Shown: piece by piece, positions 48,078-57,436 of the stretch
How the letters are laid out: the number at the start of each line of letters is the position of its first letter
Numbering within the stretch: the stretch's first letter is position 1
Virus record (IMG/VR): IMGVR_UViG_3300031695_000005
Span: 1 to 63,031 of that record
Source: a virus
Length of the DNA stretch: 63,031 nucleotides
Direction: 5' to 3' (one strand)
Position numbers and translations under genes: made by a program
Notes under the pieces: generated by a model
The model's database searches: none
Told to the model about the DNA's origin: nothing
Seen by the model: only the letters and a program-made list of their open reading frames with translations

Positions 48078-48634
48078 TTGTAGTATAATGATTGTGCTTG
48101 GTTTATATTTCCACCAAAAAATTGATCTTCATTATTTACTGCTCCAATGTACCAATCACTATATCCTATCACATAAGGATTTTTCATTCGATCCATTCTG
48201 TACTGTCTTACACAGTATGTTAAATTGTATTTTGTACCAAGTGCTCTTTTTAAAAATTTCCACTGAAAGCTTGGAATAGGATCTTCTTTTAATGGATCTT
48301 CTTCTTTCTTACCTTCTATTTGAGTAAATAAAGTTTTTGTTAATTCAGTTAAAAATGGAATCCTAGCTTCATACGGCATATAATGTAAATTAATACCTAA
48401 TTGGTGTCCATCGTCAGATTCGCCTAAACCTATTACTAAAGGTTTTGTATCATAAAAGTATTCTTGTGTTGTATAATAATTAAAACAATACATCTTACCT
48501 GGTAATAAAGAACCTTTGCTTTTAGCACCCATTAATTTAATATCTTCAATTGATCTTTTGGATGCACCAGTCCTACCTTTACTTTCAGTAAGGTAAATAT
48601 TAAGGTCATTTGTAAATCTATGCTCTAAAGCCAT
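48068..48634 (-). CDS. Conserved virion-associated protein of unknown function
   Basis: The 188-residue protein contains LLPGKMYCFNYYTTQEYFYDTKPLVIGLGESDDGHQLGINLHYMPYEARIPFLTELTKTLF. I recall similar proteins in T4-like phages near the head completion gene but do not know the function. It is coupled to gp4 (start 48634 overlaps the gp4 end by one base). Candidate roles are DNA-end protection or neck/baseplate, neither certain. Confidence 0.6.
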   Translation of the reverse strand: MALEHRFTNDLNIYLTESKGRTGASKRSIEDIKLMGAKSKGSLLPGKMYCFNYYTTQEYFYDTKPLVIGLGESDDGHQLGINLHYMPYEARIPFLTELTKTLFTQIEGKKEEDPLKEDPIPSFQWKFLKRALGTKYNLTYCVRQYRMDRMKNPYVIGYSDWYIGAVNNEDQFFGGNINQAQSLYYKNI

Positions 48635-49113
48635 TAAAATAAATTTGATTCTTCTGTTAGTAACATTACTTTACAATTTCTTTCTTTTGCCATTTTATTT
48701 AAAGCATTAGTTTTACATAAATTTCTAACATATGATTCATATGCATATTTAAAATTTTTTAATGCCTTTGCCGTTTTTCTCTTAGGTTCTTTTGGTTTTT
48801 GCAACTGAGCCTTAGGTTTTATTTCGACTACATATTCCTGTGTAGTTCCATCTCCCTTTTTCATTTTAAAGAAAAAATCTGGATAATACTTATGCCACTT
48901 ATTATCTAGTAGACTAAAGTAAGGTATTGAAAATGGTTCTGATATCCAATAAATAACATCTATATTATGATCGCACCAATGGCAAAACTTTCTTTCCCAA
49001 CTACTTCTGTATATAATAGGATCTCCTCCTCTATACTTTTGAGGAAACTTTGGTTTATAATAACCTTGTTTAAATCCAGACTTAGATGTAGGCTTTACCT
49101 TTTTAATGCTCAT
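48634..49113 (-). CDS. gp4: Head completion protein/nuclease-fold, gp4-like
   Basis: The 159-residue protein has YRSSWERKFCHWCDHNIDVIYWISEPFSIPYFS...YYPDFFFKMK...YVVEIKPKAQL, which matches the T4 gp4 head-completion family with its PD-(D/E)XK-like core (PDF and EIK). T4 gp4 joins mature heads before tail attachment. The gene lies 6 bp downstream of gp55-like, and overlaps the next gene by 1 bp. Confidence 0.85.
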   Translation of the reverse strand: MSIKKVKPTSKSGFKQGYYKPKFPQKYRGGDPIIYRSSWERKFCHWCDHNIDVIYWISEPFSIPYFSLLDNKWHKYYPDFFFKMKKGDGTTQEYVVEIKPKAQLQKPKEPKRKTAKALKNFKYAYESYVRNLCKTNALNKMAKERNCKVMLLTEESNLF

Positions 49114-49119
49114 ACAATG

Positions 49120-49485
49120 TTATATTGTATAAATACCTTCGCTATCAGCACTACCATTAATCGAAACAGTACCATGATATTTTTTAGGATGTAATTTATT
49201 CCAACCTTTTGCAAATCCTCTTTTAGCTATTTCAGTAAAATAAGCAAATGCATTTGTACTTTTTTCTGGATTAAAATTTCTCCAATATCTATAAAGATCC
49301 ATATAAGCATAAGCAATACAATCTTGCCTATCTTCTGGGTTTCTATATGTTAGCTTCATAGAACATTTGTCTGCCAATAGCATTAAGAATTCTAAGGCCT
49401 TTGGTGTAAGTTCATCCAATTCTTTAGATAATACTATCTGATCTAGGAGGTCTCTGTTGTTTAGATAATTTCTTTTTCTTGCCAT
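49120..49485 (-). CDS. gp55: Late sigma factor, gp55-like
   Basis: The 121-residue protein resembles T4 gp55: NYLNNRDLLDQIVLSKELDELT, CIAYAYMDLYRYWRNFNPEKSTNAFAYFTEIAKRGFAKGWNKLHPKKY is the region 2-like helix with the NPxAYFTxI signature. T4 gp55 is 185 residues, so this version is shorter, lacking some of the C-terminal half. With gp45 clamp it would direct host RNA polymerase to late promoters. A perfect TATAAATA box lies 18 bp upstream, and a hairpin separates it from the upstream gene. Confidence 0.8.
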   Translation of the reverse strand: MARKRNYLNNRDLLDQIVLSKELDELTPKALEFLMLLADKCSMKLTYRNPEDRQDCIAYAYMDLYRYWRNFNPEKSTNAFAYFTEIAKRGFAKGWNKLHPKKYHGTVSINGSADSEGIYTI

Positions 49486-49503
49486 TAACTTTGATTTATT
49501 TAT

Positions 49504-49511
49504 TATTTATA
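49504..49511 (-). promoter_or_regulatory. TATAAATA late-promoter-like octamer before gp55
   Basis: Exact T4 late -10 consensus on the minus strand, preceded by GTA. Suggests self-amplifying late expression. Confidence 0.45.
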
Positions 49512-49516
49512 TACAA

Positions 49517-49552
49517 GAATGAACCGATTGTTTAAATTCAATCGGTTCATTC
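49517..49552 (-). terminator. Perfect 14-bp hairpin after the 49581-51461 gene
   Basis: GAATGAACCGATTG and CAATCGGTTCATTC form a perfect stem with an 8-base loop. The following bases (TTGTATATAAA) lack a strong T-run, so it may be a weak terminator or an RNA processing site. Confidence 0.55.
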
Positions 49553-49580
49553 AATATATTATTATAGTTAGGCTTGTTTA

Positions 49581-51461
49581 TTAGATACTTACAGAAAGAT
49601 CAGACTTAGGAAGTACTACACCTTTACCGTTTTTAGGAATAATAACACTTAACATATCCTCATCTCCTAGAGAAGCATACTCTTCAGCACTTACTAAAAC
49701 TTCTTGGCCTTTTTTTAGACCTTGTCCATTCTTTTTGATTGTTGCTTCTACGAAACCATCGTTTAAATAGTCACTCTTACTTTTTTTTTCAGAAATATAA
49801 CTATCAGCTAATTCTTTTTCTTTAACTTTATGCTCTTCAGCTAAAAGATTTAAAGCTTCAGATAATTCTTCAGTTGCACCTAATTTTTTAATTGCAGCTT
49901 CTACTTCAGATTTCTTTTCTTCTAAAAAGGTAAGAGTCTCAGAAAGTTCTTTTCTTTTATTTTCAATGATAGCCTTTTCATTATTCTCTGAAATTAATTT
50001 TTCAGAAAGAATTGGAGAAATATCAAAATTAATAAATTCCATTACCACATCAACAGTTTCTGTTGCAGTATTAAACTTTATCATTTCATTTAATTGCATA
50101 CCAGGATTTACCTTATTAATATAGATACCTTCATCTACATTAATCATAGTTAAAAATACATCAGAAAATTGTTGATTTTGAATTGTAGTAAAATCATCTA
50201 GTTCGCAAACTAAATCAACGCTTTCAAAGAATTTGCAAATTTTATCATTTTGCCATTGGTTTTTATAACCTGAAAAGTTAGTTGCCAATAATGTTTCTTT
50301 TAATTCGATTATACTTACATTAGATAAATTAATTTTACCCATGCTTAAAGTTCCTTCAGTAATATCATAAGTTAATGTTTTACCATTATCTCCATGTAGT
50401 GAAAGAATATCTCCACTTCTTGTAAACATTTTTAATCCTTCAGATACATCGAAGAATCTTGTATCAGTTACATTAGCTTCAACAATAGATTTTCCATTAA
50501 AAGTATAATTCTTATTATGTAATTGGAAAGTTAAACCATTTTCAGATTCTAAAACTGGAGAAAGAATTTTTACAATTTTTCCGTTTGCAGTAGATGCTAC
50601 TTTTTGATCTTCAGCATTCATTTCATTTACAATTTGCTTAACATCAACTGACCAAGGATTCTTAGCAGCAATTGCAGCAAATTTAGATTTAACATCTGAT
50701 TCATTTAATAAAGAAACTAAATCATTATTTAATGATTCGATTAATTTACCTTTTTTCATTGATGTTCTTTCAACAGATTCGCTAATTCTAAATTGCCATT
50801 TAGCATTATTATAAGATTCCATTATATACTCTCTTAACTCAGAAATTGGATTTAACCAAGTTGACTGAGATAGTTTAGTATACAAATTTCTTGCAATTTT
50901 AAATTTAAGATTAGGGTCAGTAGAATTTTCTAATTCTTCGCTGATTGCAGAAAGGTCAGCATTTTTTAATTTCATAGGGAATGCATTTAATGCTTCCTCT
51001 AAAACAGTTAAGGATTCTTTAACAGAATATGAAACTCTGGAATTATCATTATCCATTGCTTTCAATCCGTTAATACTATCCATAACGTTCTCATACAGAT
51101 CGGTAATTGTAAAGTTCATATTGTTATGATTTTTTTGATTATTATTTTCAGTGTATATATCGGATGGAGCTTGTTGCTGTTCTCGATATTTTGCTATTGA
51201 TGAAATTCCCATTTGCTGAGGGATGCCCATTCCAACCAAAATAGCTAATACTTGTTCATCTGTCATTGGTCCACCAGTTAAAATTTTACCTTTACCGTCT
51301 GGTTTAGATTTACCACTTTGACTGAATAACACCTGGATTATATCCATTAGCTGTTGCCTTGGCTTGTTTAAATAGGCAGCATCAGTATCAATACCTGCTT
51401 GGGGATTTATTCCACCATCAGTATATACCTGAGTTTGTCCTTCGTTCATTGTGTTTTTCAT
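49581..51461 (-). CDS. Large virion-type protein of unknown function
   Basis: The 626-residue protein has no domain that I recognise. Residues 1-110 are polar and Gln/Pro-rich, from Met114 (MNFTITDLYENVMDSING) an ordered domain follows, with an internal A-rich leader before Met114 that might serve as a second start. Residues about 480-560 are a Glu/Lys coiled coil (KRKELSETLTFLEEKKSEVEAAIKKL). Its leader has a late-type box 21 bp upstream. Position between the 333-residue protein and gp55 suggests a virion or scaffold role. Confidence 0.6.
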   Translation of the reverse strand: MKNTMNEGQTQVYTDGGINPQAGIDTDAAYLNKPRQQLMDIIQVLFSQSGKSKPDGKGKILTGGPMTDEQVLAILVGMGIPQQMGISSIAKYREQQQAPSDIYTENNNQKNHNNMNFTITDLYENVMDSINGLKAMDNDNSRVSYSVKESLTVLEEALNAFPMKLKNADLSAISEELENSTDPNLKFKIARNLYTKLSQSTWLNPISELREYIMESYNNAKWQFRISESVERTSMKKGKLIESLNNDLVSLLNESDVKSKFAAIAAKNPWSVDVKQIVNEMNAEDQKVASTANGKIVKILSPVLESENGLTFQLHNKNYTFNGKSIVEANVTDTRFFDVSEGLKMFTRSGDILSLHGDNGKTLTYDITEGTLSMGKINLSNVSIIELKETLLATNFSGYKNQWQNDKICKFFESVDLVCELDDFTTIQNQQFSDVFLTMINVDEGIYINKVNPGMQLNEMIKFNTATETVDVVMEFINFDISPILSEKLISENNEKAIIENKRKELSETLTFLEEKKSEVEAAIKKLGATEELSEALNLLAEEHKVKEKELADSYISEKKSKSDYLNDGFVEATIKKNGQGLKKGQEVLVSAEEYASLGDEDMLSVIIPKNGKGVVLPKSDLSVSI

Positions 51462-51481
51462 ATTACACTTATTTGATTTGT

Positions 51482-51492
51482 TTTATATATTC
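51482..51492 (-). promoter_or_regulatory. Putative late promoter box before the 626-residue gene
   Basis: Exact GAATATATAAA copy, 21 bp upstream of the ATG. Confidence 0.5.
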
Positions 51493-51516
51493 TAAGTCTT
51501 GACTGTTAATTGCTTA

Positions 51517-52518
51517 TCACTTTCCAAAGCCATCATCTACACTTCCTAAGCCTGATTCATCTACTTTTGGTATTGCATCTGCATTTCTATAATTTAAGCT
51601 TTCTAATGATTCAGGTACTATTGGGGCTGATGTTAATATTGATTCTGAATAAGGACCACCTGTTTGAATAGAATCTGGGTTAATGTATCCTTTATTACTA
51701 AACGTTCCGCTAGGTTGTACTTTTAATAAGCTTTCTTGTGACAGCTGGAATTTTTGGAATACTCCACCGAAGTAAATACCTATTTCATTATCAATACCTG
51801 ATCTTAGCATACCTACACCTTGTGCAGTAGGGTTAGCTTTAATTGCAGCCTTAGTCATAAGACTAACCTCAGGTATTAAAATACCCTGTTCAAACACTGG
51901 CATAAATGAAGAAACTTCTATTGGAAAGGTTACGCTCCATTCTTTTTTATCATTTAATTGGAATTCAAATAATCTATTTTGTGTATAATCCTCAGGAACT
52001 GCAAAAGATGCCTGTACCCTCATCATACCTAAATCTACTTGAAACAAATTATTTTTATATAATTTGCTCATAAGTGATTCAGTTACTTTTAACATTTCTA
52101 AATTCGATGAACATACAACTGTACAATCAAAAGATATATTTAAAGGTAAGAAATTTGTTTCTAAAGAAAATGTTTTTAATACACCTTCCCACTCTTGAAC
52201 AAATTCACCTCTAGCAAACTTATTTGTTTGATTACCCGAATCTATGGATATACCATTTAATTGTATTATACCTCTTGGTACAACTTCATAATCACCTATA
52301 GCTTTACCTTTAGCTTCTGCATCAAAAAGAAAATTATCCATTAAAAACCTGCCATCTCCTGTTATTGAATAAAAGAAAGGGACTGGTATTTTCTTTAAAG
52401 TATCTTCATCTATTTGATTATAATAGTAAACTTTATCTTTTAGATCTGCTAAAAGAGCTACTATCATATAACGTAAGATTGTGTTGTCCTTATTATATTC
52501 CTGATTATATGCTGACAT
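51517..52518 (-). CDS. Virion-type protein of unknown function
   Basis: The 333-residue protein begins YNQEYNKDNTILRYMIVALLADLKDKVYY and contains FLPLNISFDCTVVCSSNLEMLKVTESLMSKLYKNNLF, a beta-rich layout similar to tail or neck proteins. There is no motif that gives a T4 gene number. It is the first gene in the head/late block, next to gp46. The promoter region has a modified box (GATAAATATAC). Confidence 0.6.
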   Translation of the reverse strand: MSAYNQEYNKDNTILRYMIVALLADLKDKVYYYNQIDEDTLKKIPVPFFYSITGDGRFLMDNFLFDAEAKGKAIGDYEVVPRGIIQLNGISIDSGNQTNKFARGEFVQEWEGVLKTFSLETNFLPLNISFDCTVVCSSNLEMLKVTESLMSKLYKNNLFQVDLGMMRVQASFAVPEDYTQNRLFEFQLNDKKEWSVTFPIEVSSFMPVFEQGILIPEVSLMTKAAIKANPTAQGVGMLRSGIDNEIGIYFGGVFQKFQLSQESLLKVQPSGTFSNKGYINPDSIQTGGPYSESILTSAPIVPESLESLNYRNADAIPKVDESGLGSVDDGFGK

Positions 52519-52547
52519 CTATGATATTAATTTTTCTTGTAGTATAT

Positions 52548-54218
52548 TTATCCAATAGATTCAATTGTAAATTCGCTAAATCCACCATCTTTTGTAATTT
52601 CTAATTTTTTATCAAAGTATTCACTAGGTAATACTGTATGATTAATAACAAATGTATTAAGCCCGATATCCTGGATTGTATTATGAAGTATGTTAACTAT
52701 ATGATGTACACCATCTGAATCAATGGAAGAAAAGATTTCATCTAAGAATAAAATATTAAGAGATGGGAATCTAACTTTAATCATTTTCATTAATGCCATG
52801 ATAATTACAAAATCTACTTTTTTCTTTTCACCAGTACTTAATGTCTTTGGGCTTATCTCTGTTCCTAGATGATGTAATGTACAAAAGAATTTTTCATTAA
52901 ATCGTATACCAAAAGGAATTCCCATTTCCCTACCCATTAAAAGAATATGATTATTAAATGACGGAAGAATAGATCTTACTGCTAGATTTTTAATACCATC
53001 CTCGCCCATTAAATTTTCTAAGATAGTTAAATAATAATCTTCTCCTTCACTTTTTAACTTATCTGTTGACTTTTCTGTTTTACGAGTATTAAAATCTTTT
53101 ACTAAATGTTTTAAATCAGATGAAGAATCGGATTCATCTTTATCTGCTAATTCAATTAACTTAGATTTAATATTTTCCATAGAAACTTCTAATTGACCAG
53201 CCTTTACATGTATTTGTCTACCTTTAAGCCTTAGGTCATTTAATTTACTAATAGAATCTTCATATGCAATTTTAACGCTTTCATATTGTTCATTAAGACT
53301 TATTAAAGAACCTTCTTTTTCTTTTTTAATTTCCAAATGAAAATCAGAAGTTAATGGTGCAGTACATGTAGGGCATGTTGAATTTTCAAACAATTTTAAA
53401 TCTTGCTTAATATTAGAAATTTTATTAGTCAATGTAGAATGTTCTGATGACTTATTTCTAGATTCTTTATCTAAAGACTCTAGTTTTGTTTTAGTTAATT
53501 CAGTAAAGTTATTTAATTTTTTTCGGTTTTCATTCAATGCAATTAAATCCTCCTTTAATTTTTTAACCTTAGAAGCATCTTTTTCTGCTGTTAATAATTC
53601 TATTTGTTCTATTTTATCATATACTGAACCTATAGATTCATTAAGAGTTCTTATCTCATCTTCATAAGTTCTAATTTCTCCAATAATACCTCTACGCTTT
53701 TCCTTAATAGCTTCAGCCATTTCATTAATAATAGAAAAACCAAATATCTTATCTATGATTCTTTTTTTATCATAAGGAGACATTGTTATAAATGATTTAA
53801 AATCATTAACGGATAAAATAATTACATTCTTAAAAACATGATAAGGTATTTCATATATCTCTGTTTCTAAAAAATCTTGTAGGTTTACTTTACCAGCAAC
53901 ATCATAATCTTCACCATTAATTTTTACATTAAATATTCCTGGATTAATTCCACGCTCTATTTCAATTGCATTACCTTTAGATTCTAACCAAATCTTTCCA
54001 TACAGTGCGCCATTAACTCTATTTGGTAAATCCTTTAAAGAACTACCTTCTACTTTACCATAACATAAATATGTAATTACCTTTGCTAAAGTACTCTTAC
54101 CAGCACCATTACCACCTAAGACTAAATATAAATTACTTTTTTCTTTTTCAAAGTCTATTACCTGCAGCCTGTTACCATAGCTTGCAAAATTCTTAAACTC
54201 TACTTTTTTAATCTTCAT
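52548..54218 (-). CDS. gp46: Recombination nuclease subunit, gp46-like (Rad50/SbcC type)
   Basis: The 556-residue protein has Walker A GGNGAGKST (35-43), a coiled-coil arm with the zinc hook CPTC near residue 285, signature LSTGEKKKVDFVIIMALMK and Walker B LNILFLDEIFSSIDSDG. It matches T4 gp46 (560 residues). With gp47 it resects DNA ends for recombination-dependent replication. It overlaps gp47 by 11 bp. Confidence 0.94.
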   Translation of the reverse strand: MKIKKVEFKNFASYGNRLQVIDFEKEKSNLYLVLGGNGAGKSTLAKVITYLCYGKVEGSSLKDLPNRVNGALYGKIWLESKGNAIEIERGINPGIFNVKINGEDYDVAGKVNLQDFLETEIYEIPYHVFKNVIILSVNDFKSFITMSPYDKKRIIDKIFGFSIINEMAEAIKEKRRGIIGEIRTYEDEIRTLNESIGSVYDKIEQIELLTAEKDASKVKKLKEDLIALNENRKKLNNFTELTKTKLESLDKESRNKSSEHSTLTNKISNIKQDLKLFENSTCPTCTAPLTSDFHLEIKKEKEGSLISLNEQYESVKIAYEDSISKLNDLRLKGRQIHVKAGQLEVSMENIKSKLIELADKDESDSSSDLKHLVKDFNTRKTEKSTDKLKSEGEDYYLTILENLMGEDGIKNLAVRSILPSFNNHILLMGREMGIPFGIRFNEKFFCTLHHLGTEISPKTLSTGEKKKVDFVIIMALMKMIKVRFPSLNILFLDEIFSSIDSDGVHHIVNILHNTIQDIGLNTFVINHTVLPSEYFDKKLEITKDGGFSEFTIESIG

Positions 54219-55296
54219 AGTTAGGAGATAAGGTTCTTTTATATAATTCTTGTACTGATACTTTTAGTCTTTCTTTTAAATCATTATCATAATCTAAAGA
54301 ATTAATATGCTCTGCTGCTATATTCATTAAATTTAACTCTCCATTAAAATCTGACATTTCGCCATCTTCTCTATCATAAGGATTCTCTTCATCATAAATT
54401 CTTGGTTCTAATTTTCTAGCTAAACCATCTAAATAATCCATAAACATATTAATATTATACTTACCTAATACATTTGATGGTATAAAAATATCAACAAAGT
54501 TATTTTTAATTTCATTTTCAATTTCTTCCATTCTCATTTCCAAAATTTCATTAATATAATATCTAATAAAAACAGGACTTATATGATTCTCAAAAAAGGT
54601 ATGATTACCTGATTCTAAATCTAATAAGTAAATTCCTTTTTGATTATCCCTATCTGATCTTGTCATTTGATATGGATTACCGACTAATACAAAATTTTCT
54701 TTATCTTGTCTATAATGAATATGCCCTGAGTATACTCTCTTAAATCTTTTAAAGATAGTTACTTCATTTCCACTATCATGTAAATGCTTTGTACTTGGAC
54801 TAGTTTGAACACCACGCGTTTCAGTATGACAAAACATATAATCAACATCATCCTTAATATTATCTAAAGTTTCTTGTTCATGTTCATGATTTCTTCTCCA
54901 TGGCATTAATAAACAAGATGCATCTTTATATTTTAAAACTTTAGGTTCTTTTAATACTGTTACATTAGGAAGATATTTAAGACAATCAACAGATGATATT
55001 TCATTTGAATTCTTTCTCATTATATCATGATTACCAACAATGATATGAATATCTGGAAATACCTTTCCTAATTCTTCAAATATTCTGATTGCTAAATCCT
55101 GTGCTGCTAGATTTACACTTTGTCTGTTATCAAATACATCTCCTAAATGATAAAGAACATCACCTTCTTTATATTCCTTTTTAACTAATGGAATAAAGAA
55201 TTTAAAAAAATAATCTTCAATAATCTGGAGCCACAAAACAGAATTTGATCTACAGCCTAAGTGCGAATCGGACACCATCCATATTCTCTTTGCCAT
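54208..55296 (-). CDS. gp47: Recombination nuclease subunit, gp47-like (Mre11/SbcD type)
   Basis: The 362-residue protein shows the complete phosphoesterase motifs: MVSDSHLG, YHLGDVFDNRQSVN, IHIIVGNHD, CHTETRG and YSGHIHYRQ. All metal ligands are present, in contrast to the degenerate relative at 11049-11576. It forms the nuclease with gp46. Confidence 0.94.
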   Translation of the reverse strand: MAKRIWMVSDSHLGCRSNSVLWLQIIEDYFFKFFIPLVKKEYKEGDVLYHLGDVFDNRQSVNLAAQDLAIRIFEELGKVFPDIHIIVGNHDIMRKNSNEISSVDCLKYLPNVTVLKEPKVLKYKDASCLLMPWRRNHEHEQETLDNIKDDVDYMFCHTETRGVQTSPSTKHLHDSGNEVTIFKRFKRVYSGHIHYRQDKENFVLVGNPYQMTRSDRDNQKGIYLLDLESGNHTFFENHISPVFIRYYINEILEMRMEEIENEIKNNFVDIFIPSNVLGKYNINMFMDYLDGLARKLEPRIYDEENPYDREDGEMSDFNGELNLMNIAAEHINSLDYDNDLKERLKVSVQELYKRTLSPNYED

Positions 55297-55297
55297 A

Positions 55298-55792
55298 TTA
55301 AAATAATTTTCTGATTTTTCTTTTTTCTAGGATATTGTATTTTTTATCTAATTCATTAATTAATTCATCCTTAAATTTATTTGACAATGAATTATAGAAT
55401 TTATTTGGAAATACATCAAAGTAATCTGAAAGAACACTAAATAAATCTATTCTTGTATATGAAGAACCTGTTTTTTCTATAAGATAAAAGAATACCTTAT
55501 TAATTTGTACTTTGTTTAGTTTTTTAATAACACCATCTGGGGTTGCTTCATTAAGATGTTCAAATTCACTACCTTTAATTAATGCATCAACACGTTCAAA
55601 TAAAGAATCATAATGTTGCTTATCATCAGGATCCATTCCATCTAACCAAGATGCAGAAACTGTAAAGTTTATTTTACCTTGAGATAAATCTTGTTCACCG
55701 TATGTATTATTAAATATTTTATCTTTTTCAACATGGCCTGATTTTTTATCATCCTCACCTTTAGTTAAAACTTTTTTCTTTTTTCCCCACAT
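55298..55792 (-). CDS. Hypothetical protein between helicase and gp47
   Basis: The 164-residue protein has a charged N-terminus (MWGKKKKVLTKGEDDKK) and an SYTRIDLFSVLSDYFDVFPNKFYNSLSNKFKDELINELDKKYN C-terminal helical part. The position between gp41 and gp47 suggests a replication role such as helicase loading, but no known motif is visible. It ends 1 bp before gp47. Confidence 0.6.
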   Translation of the reverse strand: MWGKKKKVLTKGEDDKKSGHVEKDKIFNNTYGEQDLSQGKINFTVSASWLDGMDPDDKQHYDSLFERVDALIKGSEFEHLNEATPDGVIKKLNKVQINKVFFYLIEKTGSSYTRIDLFSVLSDYFDVFPNKFYNSLSNKFKDELINELDKKYNILEKRKIRKLF

Positions 55793-55811
55793 ATTGTTTT
55801 ATTTTATTTTA

Positions 55812-57098
55812 TTATGCTGATATATCATCAGTCTCAGTTAATCTCATATGTTCATAATCAATATCAAATCTACATCGAGATCCTTTACCTTGACCGTCTC
55901 TAATTTTTAAAACCTTTAACCAATATTCTCGCTCAGCGTGCATTACAGAATCCTGTATCAATGCATACATTACATCAGCGGTATGCGCAAGACCTGCAGA
56001 TTCTGCAATATTTTCCATTCTTACTTCAGTTGCATCCCATGCACCACGATTAATTTGCGTTGCCGATATAACTAACATATCCCTTTTAACTGCTAATGCT
56101 CTAAGATCTTCTGCTATTTGTTTAATCTTCATATAAGTATTCTCAGTATTAGGATTTCTATAATTTGCAAGAATATTAATATAATCTACAACTAATACAT
56201 TTACTTTATGATCTTGGTTTTCTTCTAAATCTTTTAAGTATGCTTCTATATCTGGTATAGTACCTTGTGATGTTGGATATTCTTTAACAAATAATTTTCC
56301 TGGTGGTAATAAACCTCGAGATACTTTTTCTAATCTTCTTTTCATGTAATCTCTATTACCTGAATTTTTATCATATTCACTCATTGGAATATGTAAAAGA
56401 TTAGATCCTATTCTTTTTAATACTTTTTGAGCTGACATCTCTGCTGTAATGAAAACTACATTATGACCCATCCTTACAAAATTAGCTGCATCGTTTGCTA
56501 ACCATATTGATTTACCAATATTTTGTTCTCCTGCATAAACAATTAATGATTTAGTATCATAACCTCCGCCGGATACTCTGTCAACAAAACTCCACCCTGT
56601 TTCTATTTTCTTTGATGTTCTCTGTACGTGAGATTCAGGATTAAAGAAATCTAAACCTACATCAGTATCAAAATTAATTGAACCATCAGTAGATATCATT
56701 CCTATTGCACGTTGTACTACATCCTCTACGTTTTCTGGAGAAACATCTTGAGTTTTTACATATTCAATTGTTCTTACTAATTGTTTATCAAAATGTTTCC
56801 ACTTAACCCATGCTTCACCAGTTCTTTTTAACCAATCCTGATCATACTCCTTAATATTAATATCATAAACAGAATTTACAATATCACCAGAAATTTCATT
56901 AGGATCATCTTTAACTAAAGCATTCATCTGTTGTTTAGATGGGCTTTCACCAAACTTTAAATAAAAATCTTTTGATAATTTTGCAATTTGATCTAAATCT
57001 CTATTTGCAAAAAAACCATTACTTGTTCCTTTTAAGTAATGTGGTTTTGTTAAAAAATAGTTAAAGAAAATCTTTTCGTGGTCTATGCTTGATTTCAT
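55812..57098 (-). CDS. gp41: Replicative DNA helicase, gp41-like (DnaB family)
   Basis: The 428-residue protein has an N-terminal helical domain and a RecA-like helicase core with GEQNIGKS (Walker A near residue 195), VVFITAEMSAQKV, VNVLVVDYINIL (Walker B) and VISATQINRGAW. It lies with gp45, gp43 and UvsX in the replication block. It unwinds duplex DNA at the fork. A TTATATTT box precedes it (57104-57116). Confidence 0.93.
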   Translation of the reverse strand: MKSSIDHEKIFFNYFLTKPHYLKGTSNGFFANRDLDQIAKLSKDFYLKFGESPSKQQMNALVKDDPNEISGDIVNSVYDINIKEYDQDWLKRTGEAWVKWKHFDKQLVRTIEYVKTQDVSPENVEDVVQRAIGMISTDGSINFDTDVGLDFFNPESHVQRTSKKIETGWSFVDRVSGGGYDTKSLIVYAGEQNIGKSIWLANDAANFVRMGHNVVFITAEMSAQKVLKRIGSNLLHIPMSEYDKNSGNRDYMKRRLEKVSRGLLPPGKLFVKEYPTSQGTIPDIEAYLKDLEENQDHKVNVLVVDYINILANYRNPNTENTYMKIKQIAEDLRALAVKRDMLVISATQINRGAWDATEVRMENIAESAGLAHTADVMYALIQDSVMHAEREYWLKVLKIRDGQGKGSRCRFDIDYEHMRLTETDDISA

Positions 57099-57103
57099 GT
57101 ATT

Positions 57104-57116
57104 TTTATTTTTATAT
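57104..57116 (-). promoter_or_regulatory. ATATAAAAATAAA box before gp41
   Basis: Copy of the replication-gene box, 5 bp from the ATG. Confidence 0.35.
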
Positions 57117-57136
57117 GCTAAAAAACATAATTAGTT

Positions 57137-57436
57137 TTATTCGTAAGGATTATAAATTACTTCATATGTAGTGTATGCAGAATTTTGTAATGAAATATTA
57201 ACAATCTTATGTTTAAGTAAGGTAGTTAAAATAGTATTACATTGTTCTTTTGTAAGGCTCCATCTTTTTGCCATAGAGATATCTGTAAATTTAATCTCCT
57301 TTGCAACTTTAGCACAGTAATCACGTATTAGTTCAAAAATAACATCTTCGGCATCAGGGTATGAATGCAATGTGGTGTGATTTCCTAATACGTACTTTAC
57401 CTTAAGCTTTGCCGTATTAAGAGTTTTCGGTAACAT
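57137..57436 (-). CDS. Small winged-helix-like protein
   Basis: The 99-residue protein ends SLTKEQCNTILTTLLKHKIVNISLQNSAYTTYEVIYNPYE, which has the look of a winged-helix: helix-turn-helix followed by a beta wing. No catalytic motif. It overlaps the end of uvsX by 20 bp, and lies before gp41, so it might help recombination or helicase loading. Function unknown. Confidence 0.55.
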   Translation of the reverse strand: MLPKTLNTAKLKVKYVLGNHTTLHSYPDAEDVIFELIRDYCAKVAKEIKFTDISMAKRWSLTKEQCNTILTTLLKHKIVNISLQNSAYTTYEVIYNPYE

